A DNA stretch of 64,000 nt, taken from NCBI GenBank assembly GCA_937944485.1, contig CALDYU010000002.1:186001-250000 (forward strand), given 5' to 3'. The number at the start of each line of letters is the position of its first letter. The first letter of the stretch is position 1. The notes under the pieces are model-generated. The model did no database searches and had not been told where the DNA came from. It saw only the letters and a list, made by a program, of their open reading frames with translations. This stretch comes from an uncultured Flavobacteriaceae bacterium (GTDB lineage: Bacteria > Bacteroidota > Bacteroidia > Flavobacteriales > Flavobacteriaceae). Below, piece by piece: positions 53,565 through 61,844 of the stretch. The translations under genes and the position numbers were made by a program.

Positions 53565-55964
53565 TTAATAATTTAATTTTAATTGTAGACTAACGTTTCT
53601 TCCCAAATCATCAGCGAAGTAACGTTGTCTATTTAGATAAGCTCTATAATTTGTATTCAAAAGATTTTCAGCACTTACTGATGCGGTAAGCGTTGTGTTG
53701 CCAAAAACCGAAAATGCCATCTTTGCATTCAAGGCTAAAAGGTGATACCCTTTTGGCGTAGTGTTAATTTCTAATGCTACCTCTCGTTGTTGTTCGGGTG
53801 AAAAAATGGTAATGTTTGGTGGAAACTCGTTTTGGCGAAAATCCAACATACTACTAAGACCAATTTCGAAGTCATACCACTGGGGCCTCATAAAGGTAAT
53901 TGTATTCCCAAAATTTACGGCTGGAATCTGAATCAACGCCTCGTTTTCAGTAATGTCTTTGCCTTTAACCAAAGAAAAACTGTGACGGGTTTTCCAGTTC
54001 GTATGTAAGTTGGTATACCCTGTAAAATCAACTCCAACAAGCCTTGCTTTTGTTTGACGATATGTCCATACAGGGAAAGCACCTCTTATTGTAAATTCAA
54101 CACCCGTTGGCTCTAGGAGGATAAAATCTGAAATGAAATTGGCATAGGGCTCTATGGAATATCCCCAACTATCAAAATCTTTACTTTGCGATAGCGAGAC
54201 CTTTTTTGAGGTCTCACTAGAAATACGCAAATCACCTAATTCTATACGCGCTGCAGAATGATGTAAACCATCACTGAATAGCTCTGAAGGATTCGGCGCC
54301 CGTTGCGCTAAGGCAATATTAAATCGAAAATTGGTGCTACTATCAGGTGCATATTGAAATCCGGCAGTAGCGGAGAAATTATGATAATCAAACTTAGGAT
54401 TGGTTAATAATTGTGTTCCCAAATCGTTTATAACCAAACTTTCAAATTCAGTATTGTAACCACGTTCTATCCAGCGCGATTCCAGATAAAACTTTTGGGC
54501 ATCTATCCTATTGAAATCATACCTTAAACCTCCATCTAACACCAAATTTTCATTCAAATCGAATTCTGCAATCAAAAATCCTCCGAAATCGAATTTTTGA
54601 TAATCAGGAATCAAACGGCGTACTCCCGTCGCAGGATTAGCAAAATTATCTTGAAAGCGCGTCAATAATCCTGAAGTAATAATATACTTAGAATTTGCAT
54701 CCCATTTAAAATTCGTTGTGAAGGTATGCGTTGTTAGTTCTAGGTCAATAGCTGCAGTATTTCGGTCGTCACCTACTCGTATGTCATATTCAAACCTACG
54801 ATTGTTTTGAAAATCATACTGAACATTCCATTTTCCCAATCCTTGAAATCTTTTATACATACCTAAACTAGCTATATGATGTGTGACTTCTTGTCTCGGC
54901 GCATTGATATCATATGAAAACGGATCGATAACCTGTGGTTGACCACTATTAATACTTCGAATTAAATCATCAACATTTCCAATGTGTGAAGCGCGAAGAA
55001 TAGCCAATTCCGCATCGAAAAAACTATAGTTCGCTTTCCAACCCCAATCAAATAACTGTTTCCCTACATTCAATTTTACACCAATTTCTTTTACACCAGT
55101 GTTTGATAAAATGTAATCGGGTGCTTCTCGATCACCCAACCTTTTAAAAGAGGCTTGACCATTTGCAAACCAACCATTTTCATAAGTCTTACTTAACTCA
55201 GAACTGATATTACCTCCACGGCCATTACTAATAGCATTTAACAAGATTTTACCAAAAAGCGAATCTTTTTTGATTGGCTTTTGTGGCGAAACAAGGATGA
55301 CACCACCAATGGCATCACCCCCGTATTGTAAAGCAGCAGCACCTTTGATTACAGAAATAGATCCAGAACCATTGATGTCGATATTAGGGGCATGTTCTTC
55401 ACCCCATTCCATATCTTGCATACGCACACCATCATTTAAAATGAGAACCCGACTACCATTCAAACCATGAATACTTGGTTTAACAATGTTTGACCCTGTA
55501 TTTAAAGAAGATACCCCTGCAATTTCTCGAAGTGCATCACCAATACTCTTTCCGCTAAATTGCTCAATCGTTTTGAGGTTCAAGGCTTGTTCTGATGCCG
55601 AATTGGTTTCTTTTCTGACCAAATCACCAACTACGTTTACTTCTTGTAGTTCTTCTAAATGATGTTCTAGACTTACTTTTTTAAAGGTATCACCTTCAAT
55701 AGTAATGGTTATGAACTGCGATTTGCAATCAGGATGAAAAATTTCCAGTTCCAAAACCCCATCACAAAGCCCTTCAAACCTAAATTTTCCATCAGATTTG
55801 GTAACGGTTGTATCTTGTGTTCCTGTTATGAGTATGGTGGCACCTTCTAAAGGGGTATTGTCATGAAAATCAATTACTTGCCCAAGAAGTATGGATTCAC
55901 AATTTTGAGCGAATCCACTGCCAACAATACATAAAAGAAATAGCATAAATGCAAATTTCTTCAT
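53565..55964 (-). CDS. TonB-dependent receptor
   Basis: Outer membrane transporter of 799 aa: signal peptide 1-19, carboxypeptidase-regulatory-like domain (about 24-100; LGQVIDFHDNTPLEGATILI), plug (about 115-235; KTIEQFSGKSIGDALREIAGVSSLNTGSNIVKPSIHGLNGSRVLILNDGVRMQDMEWGEEHAP), and a barrel ending in LQLKLNY. Shorter than SusC and without SusD, so it is of the siderophore/metal type. The plug motif MEWGEEHAP is typical of zinc/copper or other metal TonB receptors such as ZnuD-like ones, by memory of the family. Third gene of a run of three with the small His/Cys protein upstream and the acidic lipoprotein downstream. Confidence 0.93.
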   Translation of the reverse strand: MKKFAFMLFLLCIVGSGFAQNCESILLGQVIDFHDNTPLEGATILITGTQDTTVTKSDGKFRFEGLCDGVLELEIFHPDCKSQFITITIEGDTFKKVSLEHHLEELQEVNVVGDLVRKETNSASEQALNLKTIEQFSGKSIGDALREIAGVSSLNTGSNIVKPSIHGLNGSRVLILNDGVRMQDMEWGEEHAPNIDINGSGSISVIKGAAALQYGGDAIGGVILVSPQKPIKKDSLFGKILLNAISNGRGGNISSELSKTYENGWFANGQASFKRLGDREAPDYILSNTGVKEIGVKLNVGKQLFDWGWKANYSFFDAELAILRASHIGNVDDLIRSINSGQPQVIDPFSYDINAPRQEVTHHIASLGMYKRFQGLGKWNVQYDFQNNRRFEYDIRVGDDRNTAAIDLELTTHTFTTNFKWDANSKYIITSGLLTRFQDNFANPATGVRRLIPDYQKFDFGGFLIAEFDLNENLVLDGGLRYDFNRIDAQKFYLESRWIERGYNTEFESLVINDLGTQLLTNPKFDYHNFSATAGFQYAPDSSTNFRFNIALAQRAPNPSELFSDGLHHSAARIELGDLRISSETSKKVSLSQSKDFDSWGYSIEPYANFISDFILLEPTGVEFTIRGAFPVWTYRQTKARLVGVDFTGYTNLHTNWKTRHSFSLVKGKDITENEALIQIPAVNFGNTITFMRPQWYDFEIGLSSMLDFRQNEFPPNITIFSPEQQREVALEINTTPKGYHLLALNAKMAFSVFGNTTLTASVSAENLLNTNYRAYLNRQRYFADDLGRNVSLQLKLNY

Positions 55965-56010
55965 CTTGTTTTGTTCGGATATAATTAAAAAGTACTTACT
56001 GCTTCAGAGT

Positions 56011-56343
56011 CTAGGAAGCTGAAGGAGGGCCGCGAAGAGCAAAAGGAAGTTTCTGATATTGACTTAAAAAAGTATAATGATTATCATTCTTCTCTTTGGA
56101 GAAAAGAGAAGGTATTTCTTGAATATTTACAAAAGCTAGGTGGTGTTGCGGAGATAACTGAAACTTTTGAAATTCACAATCTAACTCAACTTCATGCACA
56201 TGGAGCGAACTAATTTCTTGACAGAGTTGCTCTTGATGTTCGTAAAGGCCATGAGAAAGCTTAACAACAGTAGGTGCAAAAAGAGCCACCACTAATATTA
56301 GTGATAGTAAAGAAGTGCAAAATTGTTTGAAATGAACTTTCAC
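56011..56343 (-). CDS. His/Cys-rich small secreted protein ahead of the TonB receptor
   Basis: Protein of 110 aa starting at a GTG (56343); there is no in-frame ATG anywhere in the gene. Residues 11-28 are a signal/anchor helix, followed by HGLYEHQEQLC (His31, His36, Cys41), LHVHEVELDC (His48, His50, Cys56) and QHH (His67, His68), and it ends in ALRGPPSAS. Small proteins with such His/Cys pairs and a PP end are frequent before metal-type TonB receptors in Bacteroidota. No known family function. 46 bp upstream of the receptor gene. Confidence 0.68.
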   Translation of the reverse strand: MKVHFKQFCTSLLSLILVVALFAPTVVKLSHGLYEHQEQLCQEISSLHVHEVELDCEFQKFQLSPQHHLAFVNIQEIPSLFSKEKNDNHYTFLSQYQKLPFALRGPPSAS

Positions 56344-56345
56344 GA

Positions 56346-56366
56346 AATAAATGTAATGAATTTATT
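56346..56366 (-). repeat. Inverted repeat upstream of the metal-receptor operon
   Basis: AATAAAT and ATTTATT arms (7 bp) with a 7-nt spacer GTAATGA, 2 nt before the GTG start of the small His/Cys protein. It could be a Zur/Fur-like operator or an AU-rich hairpin over the ribosome-binding site; the sequence decides neither. Confidence 0.35.
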
Positions 56367-56393
56367 GGTTTGTATTCCAATGACCAGTTATAA

Positions 56394-56891
56394 TTATTCT
56401 TTAAAAAGAAAACCAAGTCCAAATCGGCGTAGCATTTTCTTTTCAAAATCCCAGAAAAATTCAAACTGCCCGAAAAGCCATCCAAAGAGAACTAAAAAAA
56501 ATTGGTAAAAAACCAAGCTAATAACTACAAAAAGAACCCAATACAACCATATGCCAAAATTCTCTTGATTAATTCCTAATAATTTTATGAGCGGTCGGCC
56601 TACAAATGCACTTGAACTACCAGTAATTGCAAAAACAATAAAAATGCGTATCATCTCCCATCTATAGGTTACTTTCCATTTGTTTTCTAGTTTTTTAAAA
56701 ATAAAAAGACATAATCGTACAAGGAGGTAGGAGAGAAATAATACTAGGCTAGCACGTAATAAAACATTGTCATCTGTAAATAACAAACCAATTATTTTAC
56801 TAGCAGTATAAACGATACCAATGATTCCCATAGCCGGAAATAAAAGTTGCCAATTGCGCGTTATTTGCCAATCTTTCTTAAACTGTTTCAT
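56394..56891 (-). CDS. DUF6787 family membrane protein
   Basis: Protein of 165 aa. It starts MKQFKKDWQITRNWQLLFP, has helices at about 15-30, 40-60, 80-100 and 118-145, and ends WDFEKKMLRRFGL. The two basic-aromatic motifs (KWKVTYRWEMIRIFIVFAITGSSS and GKPLIKLLGIN-type GRPLIKLLGIN) mark the family. Function unknown. The stop is 50 bp before the TonB operon start. Confidence 0.8.
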   Translation of the reverse strand: MKQFKKDWQITRNWQLLFPAMGIIGIVYTASKIIGLLFTDDNVLLRASLVLFLSYLLVRLCLFIFKKLENKWKVTYRWEMIRIFIVFAITGSSSAFVGRPLIKLLGINQENFGIWLYWVLFVVISLVFYQFFLVLFGWLFGQFEFFWDFEKKMLRRFGLGFLFKE

Positions 56892-56926
56892 TTTTTTGAA
56901 TCAGTTGGCAAAGATACTATTGTGCT

Positions 56927-57388
56927 TTAAATACGAGGCATAAATGGACCCAAACGTTGTCTGTATTTTCTTTGAAAATAGATGAAGTAATTATATAGTT
57001 TGTAGTTAACTTCATAACCATAATCAATGCCTTGGCGATAATCTATCTGCATTTCATATAGATTAGGGTTATGTCGCAATGGTTGAATCACTCTCTGATT
57101 CCAATTATTCACCATAATGAGGTTTCTATTTTCTAAAAAAGTCTGGGAATAATATCCTTCTGGTCGCGCTATGCTTTGAAGCCACACATTAAACCCAGGT
57201 TCAATGATGATTATTTCGTATTCTGTTTTATTACTGGCTATTCGAATGGTATCACCTTCGGTTTGGTTAAATGCTTCTTTTTCTTCAGAGCTTATTTTTG
57301 GAGCATCTTTTTGTTGCTTTACACTTCCACAGCCTATACTAAAAACTATGGTAACACATAAGGAGTAAAAAATAATTGACTTTTTCAT
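56927..57388 (-). CDS. DUF6146 family lipoprotein
   Basis: Lipoprotein of 153 aa from ATG 57388 (MKKSIIFYSLCVTIVFSIGC); the longer frame adds five residues. The mature protein has YEIIIIEPGFNVWLQSIARPEGYYSQ and LYNYFIYFQRKYRQRLGPFMPRI, the DUF6146 pattern. Function unknown. 66 bp downstream of the DUF937 gene stop but beyond a strong terminator, so a separate transcript. Confidence 0.82.
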   Translation of the reverse strand: MKKSIIFYSLCVTIVFSIGCGSVKQQKDAPKISSEEKEAFNQTEGDTIRIASNKTEYEIIIIEPGFNVWLQSIARPEGYYSQTFLENRNLIMVNNWNQRVIQPLRHNPNLYEMQIDYRQGIDYGYEVNYKLYNYFIYFQRKYRQRLGPFMPRI

Positions 57389-57401
57389 AGCCTTAAGATA
57401 C

Positions 57402-57430
57402 AAAAAAACCGTCCGTTTTTTGACGGACGG
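57402..57430 (-). terminator. Rho-independent terminator of the DUF937 gene
   Basis: 8-bp GC-rich stem CCGTCCGT/ACGGACGG with loop of 6 nt, on the minus strand followed by TTTTTTT (57408-57402). 25 nt past the DUF937 stop. Confidence 0.85.
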
Positions 57431-57454
57431 CTCTGTTAAACATTTATTAAGGAA

Positions 57455-58090
57455 CTACTTTCCAAAAAGTCCACCAAGAAGGCCTCCTAGTCCACCTTTC
57501 TTTTTGTTTCCACCGCCCATAACCATTCCGGCGACATCATCTAATATACTTCCATCACCATCCGCATCTAATAAAGTGGTTATTAAACTTTGATTTTGCT
57601 TTGGTTGACCACCAAGTAATCCACCTAGCATACTAGACATACCATTGGCATCATTTACATTATTTTGAGCTTTTTGCTTTCCTACAAACCCCATCACAAT
57701 CGGAGCCGCAATTTTTAAAATGTTAGCAATAGAACCAGCATCAAGACCCGATTTTTGACTCAAAGCATTTTCTACATTTCCTTGATTACCCCCAAAGAGA
57801 TGGCCTAATATGCCAGCGCCATCATTGGTAACCGCTTCATCTACGCCGCCACCGAATAAACCACCTAAGTTATCTAAAATACCACCGTTATGCTTGCTTG
57901 ATAGCGCATTCATTAAGCCTTCCGCACCTTGTGGCGTACTTGCATTTTTTTTCATGGCTCCTAAAAGTAAAGGCATAGCCATGCTAAGCACATCTGAAGT
58001 TTTATTTTCTGGTTGTCCCGTTTGTCCAGCAACGCCGCTGATTAATTGTTTGCCCATTGGGCTATTTAATAAATCTAGTAATCCTGACAT
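57455..58090 (-). CDS. DUF937 domain protein
   Basis: Protein of 211 aa, rich in Gly, Ala and Asn. DUF937 core: LLNSPMGKQLISGVAGQTGQ, NVLSMAMPLLLGAMKKNAST-type segments (DVLSMAMPLLLGAMKKNAS), GILGHLFGG and IVMGFVGKQKAQN; C-terminal Gly tail GGNKKKGGLGGLLGGLFGK. Related to the YidB family; role unclear. A 12-bp palindrome (58110-58121) lies 20 bp before its ATG. Confidence 0.87.
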   Translation of the reverse strand: MSGLLDLLNSPMGKQLISGVAGQTGQPENKTSDVLSMAMPLLLGAMKKNASTPQGAEGLMNALSSKHNGGILDNLGGLFGGGVDEAVTNDGAGILGHLFGGNQGNVENALSQKSGLDAGSIANILKIAAPIVMGFVGKQKAQNNVNDANGMSSMLGGLLGGQPKQNQSLITTLLDADGDGSILDDVAGMVMGGGNKKKGGLGGLLGGLFGK

Positions 58091-58109
58091 TTTTATGTAG
58101 TGTTTATAA

Positions 58110-58121
58110 TTAAGCGCTTAA
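58110..58121. promoter_or_regulatory. 12-bp palindrome before the DUF937 gene
   Basis: TTAAGCGCTTAA, a perfect palindrome in a mostly A/T gap between DUF937 and serA. No regulator known; close enough to the start to be an operator. Confidence 0.3.
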
Positions 58122-58163
58122 AGTACAAAAAAGCCTTGTACCATTTTAAATTGAAATCTTAAA

Positions 58164-59114
58164 TTACTTTAATAAAGTGATTATTTGGGTGGCCAATTCT
58201 AATCCGATTCGATTTTGAGCCTCCCCAGTAGCGGCACCTATGTGCGGTGTTAGAGAAATACTTGGATGCATTAGAATTTTAATCTCAGGCTTTGGCTCTG
58301 ATTCAAAAACATCTAAGCCTGCAAAAGATAATTTGCCATTTTCTAAAGCATCTATTAGGGCTACCTCATCAATTACGCCTCCTCTAGCTGCATTTACAAT
58401 ACCAACACCGTCTTTCATAAGTTGAAATTCCGCTTTTCCAATAACGTATTCTTTTTGAGCAGGTACGTGAACGGTTATAAAATCAGCTTCTTTGAGTAGG
58501 TCTTCTTTCGAAGTGCTTTTGAAATCAAAGTGTACCGCTTGGCCATCATAAAAAGGAACGGTAACGGTTGCCTTTTCCATAAACGGATCAGAGTAAACAA
58601 CTTTCATGCCCACACCCAAAGCAATTTTTGCTGTAGCTCTACCTATTCTTCCAAATCCGATTACCCCTAAAGTTTTTCCTCTAAGTTCAACGCCTTTGGC
58701 GTAAGCTTTTTTCAATTCTTTAAATTTGCTATCACCATCTAAAGGCATGTTTCGGTTGGCATCATATAAAAAACGTACGCCTCCAAATAAATGTGCAAAA
58801 ACCAGTTCAGCTACAGATTCTGAAGATGCTGCCGGTGTATTAATTACATGGAGCCCTTTTTCTTTAGCATAGTTAACGTCTATATTATCCATACCAACAC
58901 CACCACGGCCTATTAATTTTAAATTGGGGCAGCCATCAATAATATCTTTTCTAACCTTTGTTGCACTTCGAACAAGCAAGGCTATTATATCATTCGTATT
59001 AATAAAATCGACCAGTTGTTCTTGTGCTACTGTAGTAGTTACTACTTCAAAACCTACTTTTTCTAAGGCGTCAATACCGGATTGCGATACTCCGTCGTTT
59101 GCTAGTACTTTCAT
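58164..59114 (-). CDS. serA: D-3-phosphoglycerate dehydrogenase (no ACT domain)
   Basis: NAD-dependent D-2-hydroxyacid dehydrogenase of 316 aa, without the C-terminal ACT domain of E. coli SerA, hence not expected to be serine-inhibited through it. NAD motif LGVIGFGRIGRATAKIAL (about 148-165), catalytic Arg in VNAARGGVIDE, Glu in LDVFESEP and His in TPHIGAATGEAQ. Located 21 bp downstream of serC; together they give two of the three steps of serine synthesis from 3-phosphoglycerate. Confidence 0.9.
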   Translation of the reverse strand: MKVLANDGVSQSGIDALEKVGFEVVTTTVAQEQLVDFINTNDIIALLVRSATKVRKDIIDGCPNLKLIGRGGVGMDNIDVNYAKEKGLHVINTPAASSESVAELVFAHLFGGVRFLYDANRNMPLDGDSKFKELKKAYAKGVELRGKTLGVIGFGRIGRATAKIALGVGMKVVYSDPFMEKATVTVPFYDGQAVHFDFKSTSKEDLLKEADFITVHVPAQKEYVIGKAEFQLMKDGVGIVNAARGGVIDEVALIDALENGKLSFAGLDVFESEPKPEIKILMHPSISLTPHIGAATGEAQNRIGLELATQIITLLK

Positions 59115-59135
59115 TATAGTTATTAGTTTCGTTGT

Positions 59136-60200
59136 TTATCCTTTTCGCTCTAATTCACTCATGACATCGACTAAGACTCCTACACTTTCAAGGGATAAGG
59201 CATTATACATTGAAGCGCGATAGCCGCCAACGGAACGATGTCCGTTGAGTCCATTAATTCCAGCTTCTTTTATCATAGATTCAAATGATTCTTTCATTTT
59301 GGCGTCTGTTAGATTAAAGGTTGCATTCATCTTTGATCGATCTTCTATATGCGCATAGCCCTCAAAAAACGGATTTAAATCTATTTCAGAATAGAGTAGT
59401 TGTGCTTTTTTATCATTAACCTCTTCAATCGCTTTAATACCGCCTAACTTTTTCAACCATTGCAGCGTTAACATTGATACATACACTGGAAAAACGGCTG
59501 GCGTATTGAACATGCTATCTTTATCAATATGAACAGCATAATCTAACATTGAAGGAATAGTTCTACTTACTTTTCCTAAAATTTCTTCTTTAATAACCAC
59601 AAGAGTAGTACCTGCTGGACCCATATTTTTTTGTGCCCCAGCATAAATCATATCAAATTGAGAAAAATCTAATTGGCGCGAAAAGATATCCGAACTCATA
59701 TCACAAACCAAGGTTGCATCAGTCGTTGGAAATTTCTTCATTTGGGTGCCAAAAATTGTATTATTAGAAGTGAGATGAAGATAATCTAACCCTGAAGGGA
59801 TAGTATATCCTTTAGGAATATATTTGAAATTTTCATCTTTCGAAGAACCTACTTCCACTACATCACCAAAAAGCTTTGCTTCCTTAATTGCTTTATCACT
59901 CCAGGTACCCGTATTCAAATAGCCTGCTTTTTTTTCTAATAAATTATAGGCTACCATCAAAAATTCCATACTCGCTCCTCCTTGTAAGAATAAGGCTTGG
60001 TAGCCTTTGCCTTGAAGTCCTAAAAGCTCTAATGTTAAGCCTCGTGCAGTTTGCATGACCTCTACAAAATCTTTACTTCGGTGCGAAATTTCAACAAGTG
60101 ATAAGCCGAGGCTATTAAAATCTACAACAGCTTCAGACGCTTTTAATAACACTTCTTGCGGTAGAATACAAGGTCCTGCACTAAAATTATGTTTCTTCAT
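59136..60200 (-). CDS. serC: Phosphoserine aminotransferase
   Basis: PLP enzyme of 354 aa with N-terminus MKKHNFSAGPCILPQEVL, the SerC class signature (NFSAGP), PLP Lys in DMIYAGAQKNMGPAGTTLVV, and GHRSVGGYRASMYNALSLE at the end. It converts 3-phosphohydroxypyruvate to phosphoserine. First gene of the serC-serA unit, next to a divergent reductase/ferredoxin pair that has the same neighbours in related genomes. Confidence 0.95.
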   Translation of the reverse strand: MKKHNFSAGPCILPQEVLLKASEAVVDFNSLGLSLVEISHRSKDFVEVMQTARGLTLELLGLQGKGYQALFLQGGASMEFLMVAYNLLEKKAGYLNTGTWSDKAIKEAKLFGDVVEVGSSKDENFKYIPKGYTIPSGLDYLHLTSNNTIFGTQMKKFPTTDATLVCDMSSDIFSRQLDFSQFDMIYAGAQKNMGPAGTTLVVIKEEILGKVSRTIPSMLDYAVHIDKDSMFNTPAVFPVYVSMLTLQWLKKLGGIKAIEEVNDKKAQLLYSEIDLNPFFEGYAHIEDRSKMNATFNLTDAKMKESFESMIKEAGINGLNGHRSVGGYRASMYNALSLESVGVLVDVMSELERKG

Positions 60201-60296
60201 ACTACAATATTAGAATTTGATATCTTGAGTTGATTTTACGCCGCAAAGGTCTTGAAATTATGGCGAATGATCGACATACATTTAGAACTAAATCTA

Positions 60297-61337
60297 TTAT
60301 GTTCTTAACAGGAAATCAACAGTGTCTATTCCGTCAGCATAATCATTTAGTTGCGGTGTTTGCGTACTGCCAAATGCAAGTTCATTTTCTATGACACCGC
60401 TAGCAACAATACACTGAATTTTGTCCTGATCTTTTTTTAGCCTTATTCTTAAGTTTTCTATGGATTCGTACACTTCATAAAAAAGAGAGGCAATGGGGGA
60501 AGCATAACTGCTGTCTTCTTTTAGTATTAAGAATCCGTTTTCCAATAACTTAAATTCACTCATTAAATACACCGCTTTATTATAATCATAGTTATTGGCA
60601 TACTTTGCTTGTTGAATAATGGGGTTGTATTTGTAAATAGCCTTAAAAAAAGTATCGAAGTCATATCCTTTAGGGACAAACAATTTAGACACACTTCTAC
60701 AACCTAAGCCATAATACCTAAAAATATCTTCTCCCAATTTTTCTAACATTGACGATGATTCATTTCCTGTGAGAATAGCCAATGAATTCCTATTTTTTCG
60801 AATAATATTTGGCGTAGTACTAAAATAATGTTCAAAATAACGTGCCGTATTATTACTACCTGTAGCGATTACGAGGTCAAAATTTTCAAGTTTTTCTTCC
60901 GTAAATATGATTTTATCTTTGAGACCCAGCTCAACACTTATAAGATACTTTGCAATTAAGGGGAGTAATACGTTGTCATTACTAGAAAGTTTAACCAATA
61001 CCTTATTACCCGTTAGCAAAACACATAAAAAATCATGAAAACCAACTAGGGGAATATTCCCTGCCATAACAATGGCGACTTTTTTAGGGTTGTTTTTTTT
61101 TAAATCGTACTTCGAAAGCCAATTGCTTAAGTTTATATCTGTTAAAATTTCACCCCAAGTTCTTAAGGCATATAGTACATTTTCTTTTGTAAACCAACCA
61201 TTTTTATGTTTACATAAGTTAATAGTTTCCGAAAGGTTACTATGCCATTCGTTTTCTATCGCCTTATTATTGCAAAAATCGCGAAGAAAGCCACCAAGTT
61301 TAACGAAAGCAATAAATGTTTTGCGTTGCTCGTTCAT
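60297..61337 (-). CDS. LuxC-like acyl-CoA reductase
   Basis: Enzyme of 346 aa from ATG 61337; the longer frame uses a TTG at 61349 and is not needed. LuxC family pattern: AIVMAGNIPLVGFHDFLCVLLTGNKVLVKLSSNDNVLLPLIAKYL and the conserved Cys in IFRYYGLGCRSVSKLFVP, where the acyl thioester forms. It reduces an acyl-CoA to an aldehyde with NADPH. No LuxA/B/E genes nearby, so bioluminescence is excluded; probably part of general lipid or aldehyde metabolism. Divergent from the ferredoxin gene across 65 bp holding two back-to-back promoters. Confidence 0.88.
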   Translation of the reverse strand: MNEQRKTFIAFVKLGGFLRDFCNNKAIENEWHSNLSETINLCKHKNGWFTKENVLYALRTWGEILTDINLSNWLSKYDLKKNNPKKVAIVMAGNIPLVGFHDFLCVLLTGNKVLVKLSSNDNVLLPLIAKYLISVELGLKDKIIFTEEKLENFDLVIATGSNNTARYFEHYFSTTPNIIRKNRNSLAILTGNESSSMLEKLGEDIFRYYGLGCRSVSKLFVPKGYDFDTFFKAIYKYNPIIQQAKYANNYDYNKAVYLMSEFKLLENGFLILKEDSSYASPIASLFYEVYESIENLRIRLKKDQDKIQCIVASGVIENELAFGSTQTPQLNDYADGIDTVDFLLRT

Positions 61338-61340
61338 ATA

Positions 61341-61382
61341 TTTGTGCAAAATTGTATTAGGGTTTACCTTTGCGCAAAAGTA
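61341..61382. promoter_or_regulatory. Back-to-back promoters of ferredoxin (+) and acyl-CoA reductase (-)
   Basis: Plus strand: TTTG (61341-61344), 20-bp spacer, TACCTTTG (61365-61372); start near 61379. Minus strand: TACTTTTG (61382-61375), start near 61368. The two -7 boxes share the palindrome TTTGCGCAAA (61369-61378), so RNA polymerase cannot occupy both at once. Confidence 0.7.
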
Positions 61383-61402
61383 AGCATTAGAAAAATAATT
61401 TT

Positions 61403-61756
61403 ATGGCAATTATTATAACAGATGAGTGCATAAATTGTGGAGCTTGTGAGCCTGAATGTCCGAATACTGCAATTTATGAGGGAGCTGATGAATGGCGTTA
61501 TAGCGATGGCACTTCTTTAGTTGGAGATGTGGTATTGCCTGATGGAAAATCTGTAAATGCAGATGTTGTTCAAGAGCCTTTGAGCGATGAAATTTATTAT
61601 ATTTCTCCAGACAAATGTACCGAATGTATGGGGTTTCATGAAGAGCCTCAATGCGCTGCAGTTTGCCCTGTAGATTGCTGCGTTCCTGATGAAGATCGTG
61701 TGGAGAGTGAAGAGGTGCTTCTTTCAAAACAAGCTTTTATGCATCCAGAAGGGTAA
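61403..61756 (+). CDS. 2[4Fe-4S] ferredoxin
   Basis: Ferredoxin of 117 aa. First cluster CxxCxxCxxxCP (Cys9, Cys12, Cys15, Cys19), second cluster [21 protein letters not shown] (Cys72, Cys75, Cys84, Cys88; plus Cys92 and Cys93). The long 50-residue insert between the clusters is normal in the Bacteroidota form (4Fe-4S dicluster, YfhL-type). Small electron carrier, partner unknown; it has a strong own promoter. Confidence 0.93.
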   Translation: MAIIITDECINCGACEPECPNTAIYEGADEWRYSDGTSLVGDVVLPDGKSVNADVVQEPLSDEIYYISPDKCTECMGFHEEPQCAAVCPVDCCVPDEDRVESEEVLLSKQAFMHPEG

Positions 61757-61844
61757 AAAAACGCTGTGCTCTGATGTGCTGTTTTTAAAAGCTTCCCGAA
61801 CTGCGTTTTACCATGCTTTTTTTGAGGAATAGGATTGGAGTAAC

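Noticed and set aside
60244-60251. GACCTTTG (minus strand) as -7 element of serC
   Set aside because: One mismatch to TAnnTTTG (GA for TA) and no -33; not claimed as a promoter.
60297-61756. Bioluminescence cluster, suggested by a LuxC-like gene
   Set aside because: No luxA, luxB, luxD or luxE; acyl-CoA reductases of this family occur widely in non-luminous Flavobacteriia.
61753-61813. Long inverted repeat GGTAAAA...ACGC / GCGTTTTACC after the ferredoxin gene
   Set aside because: Loop of about 40 nt and unequal arms; terminator not convincing.
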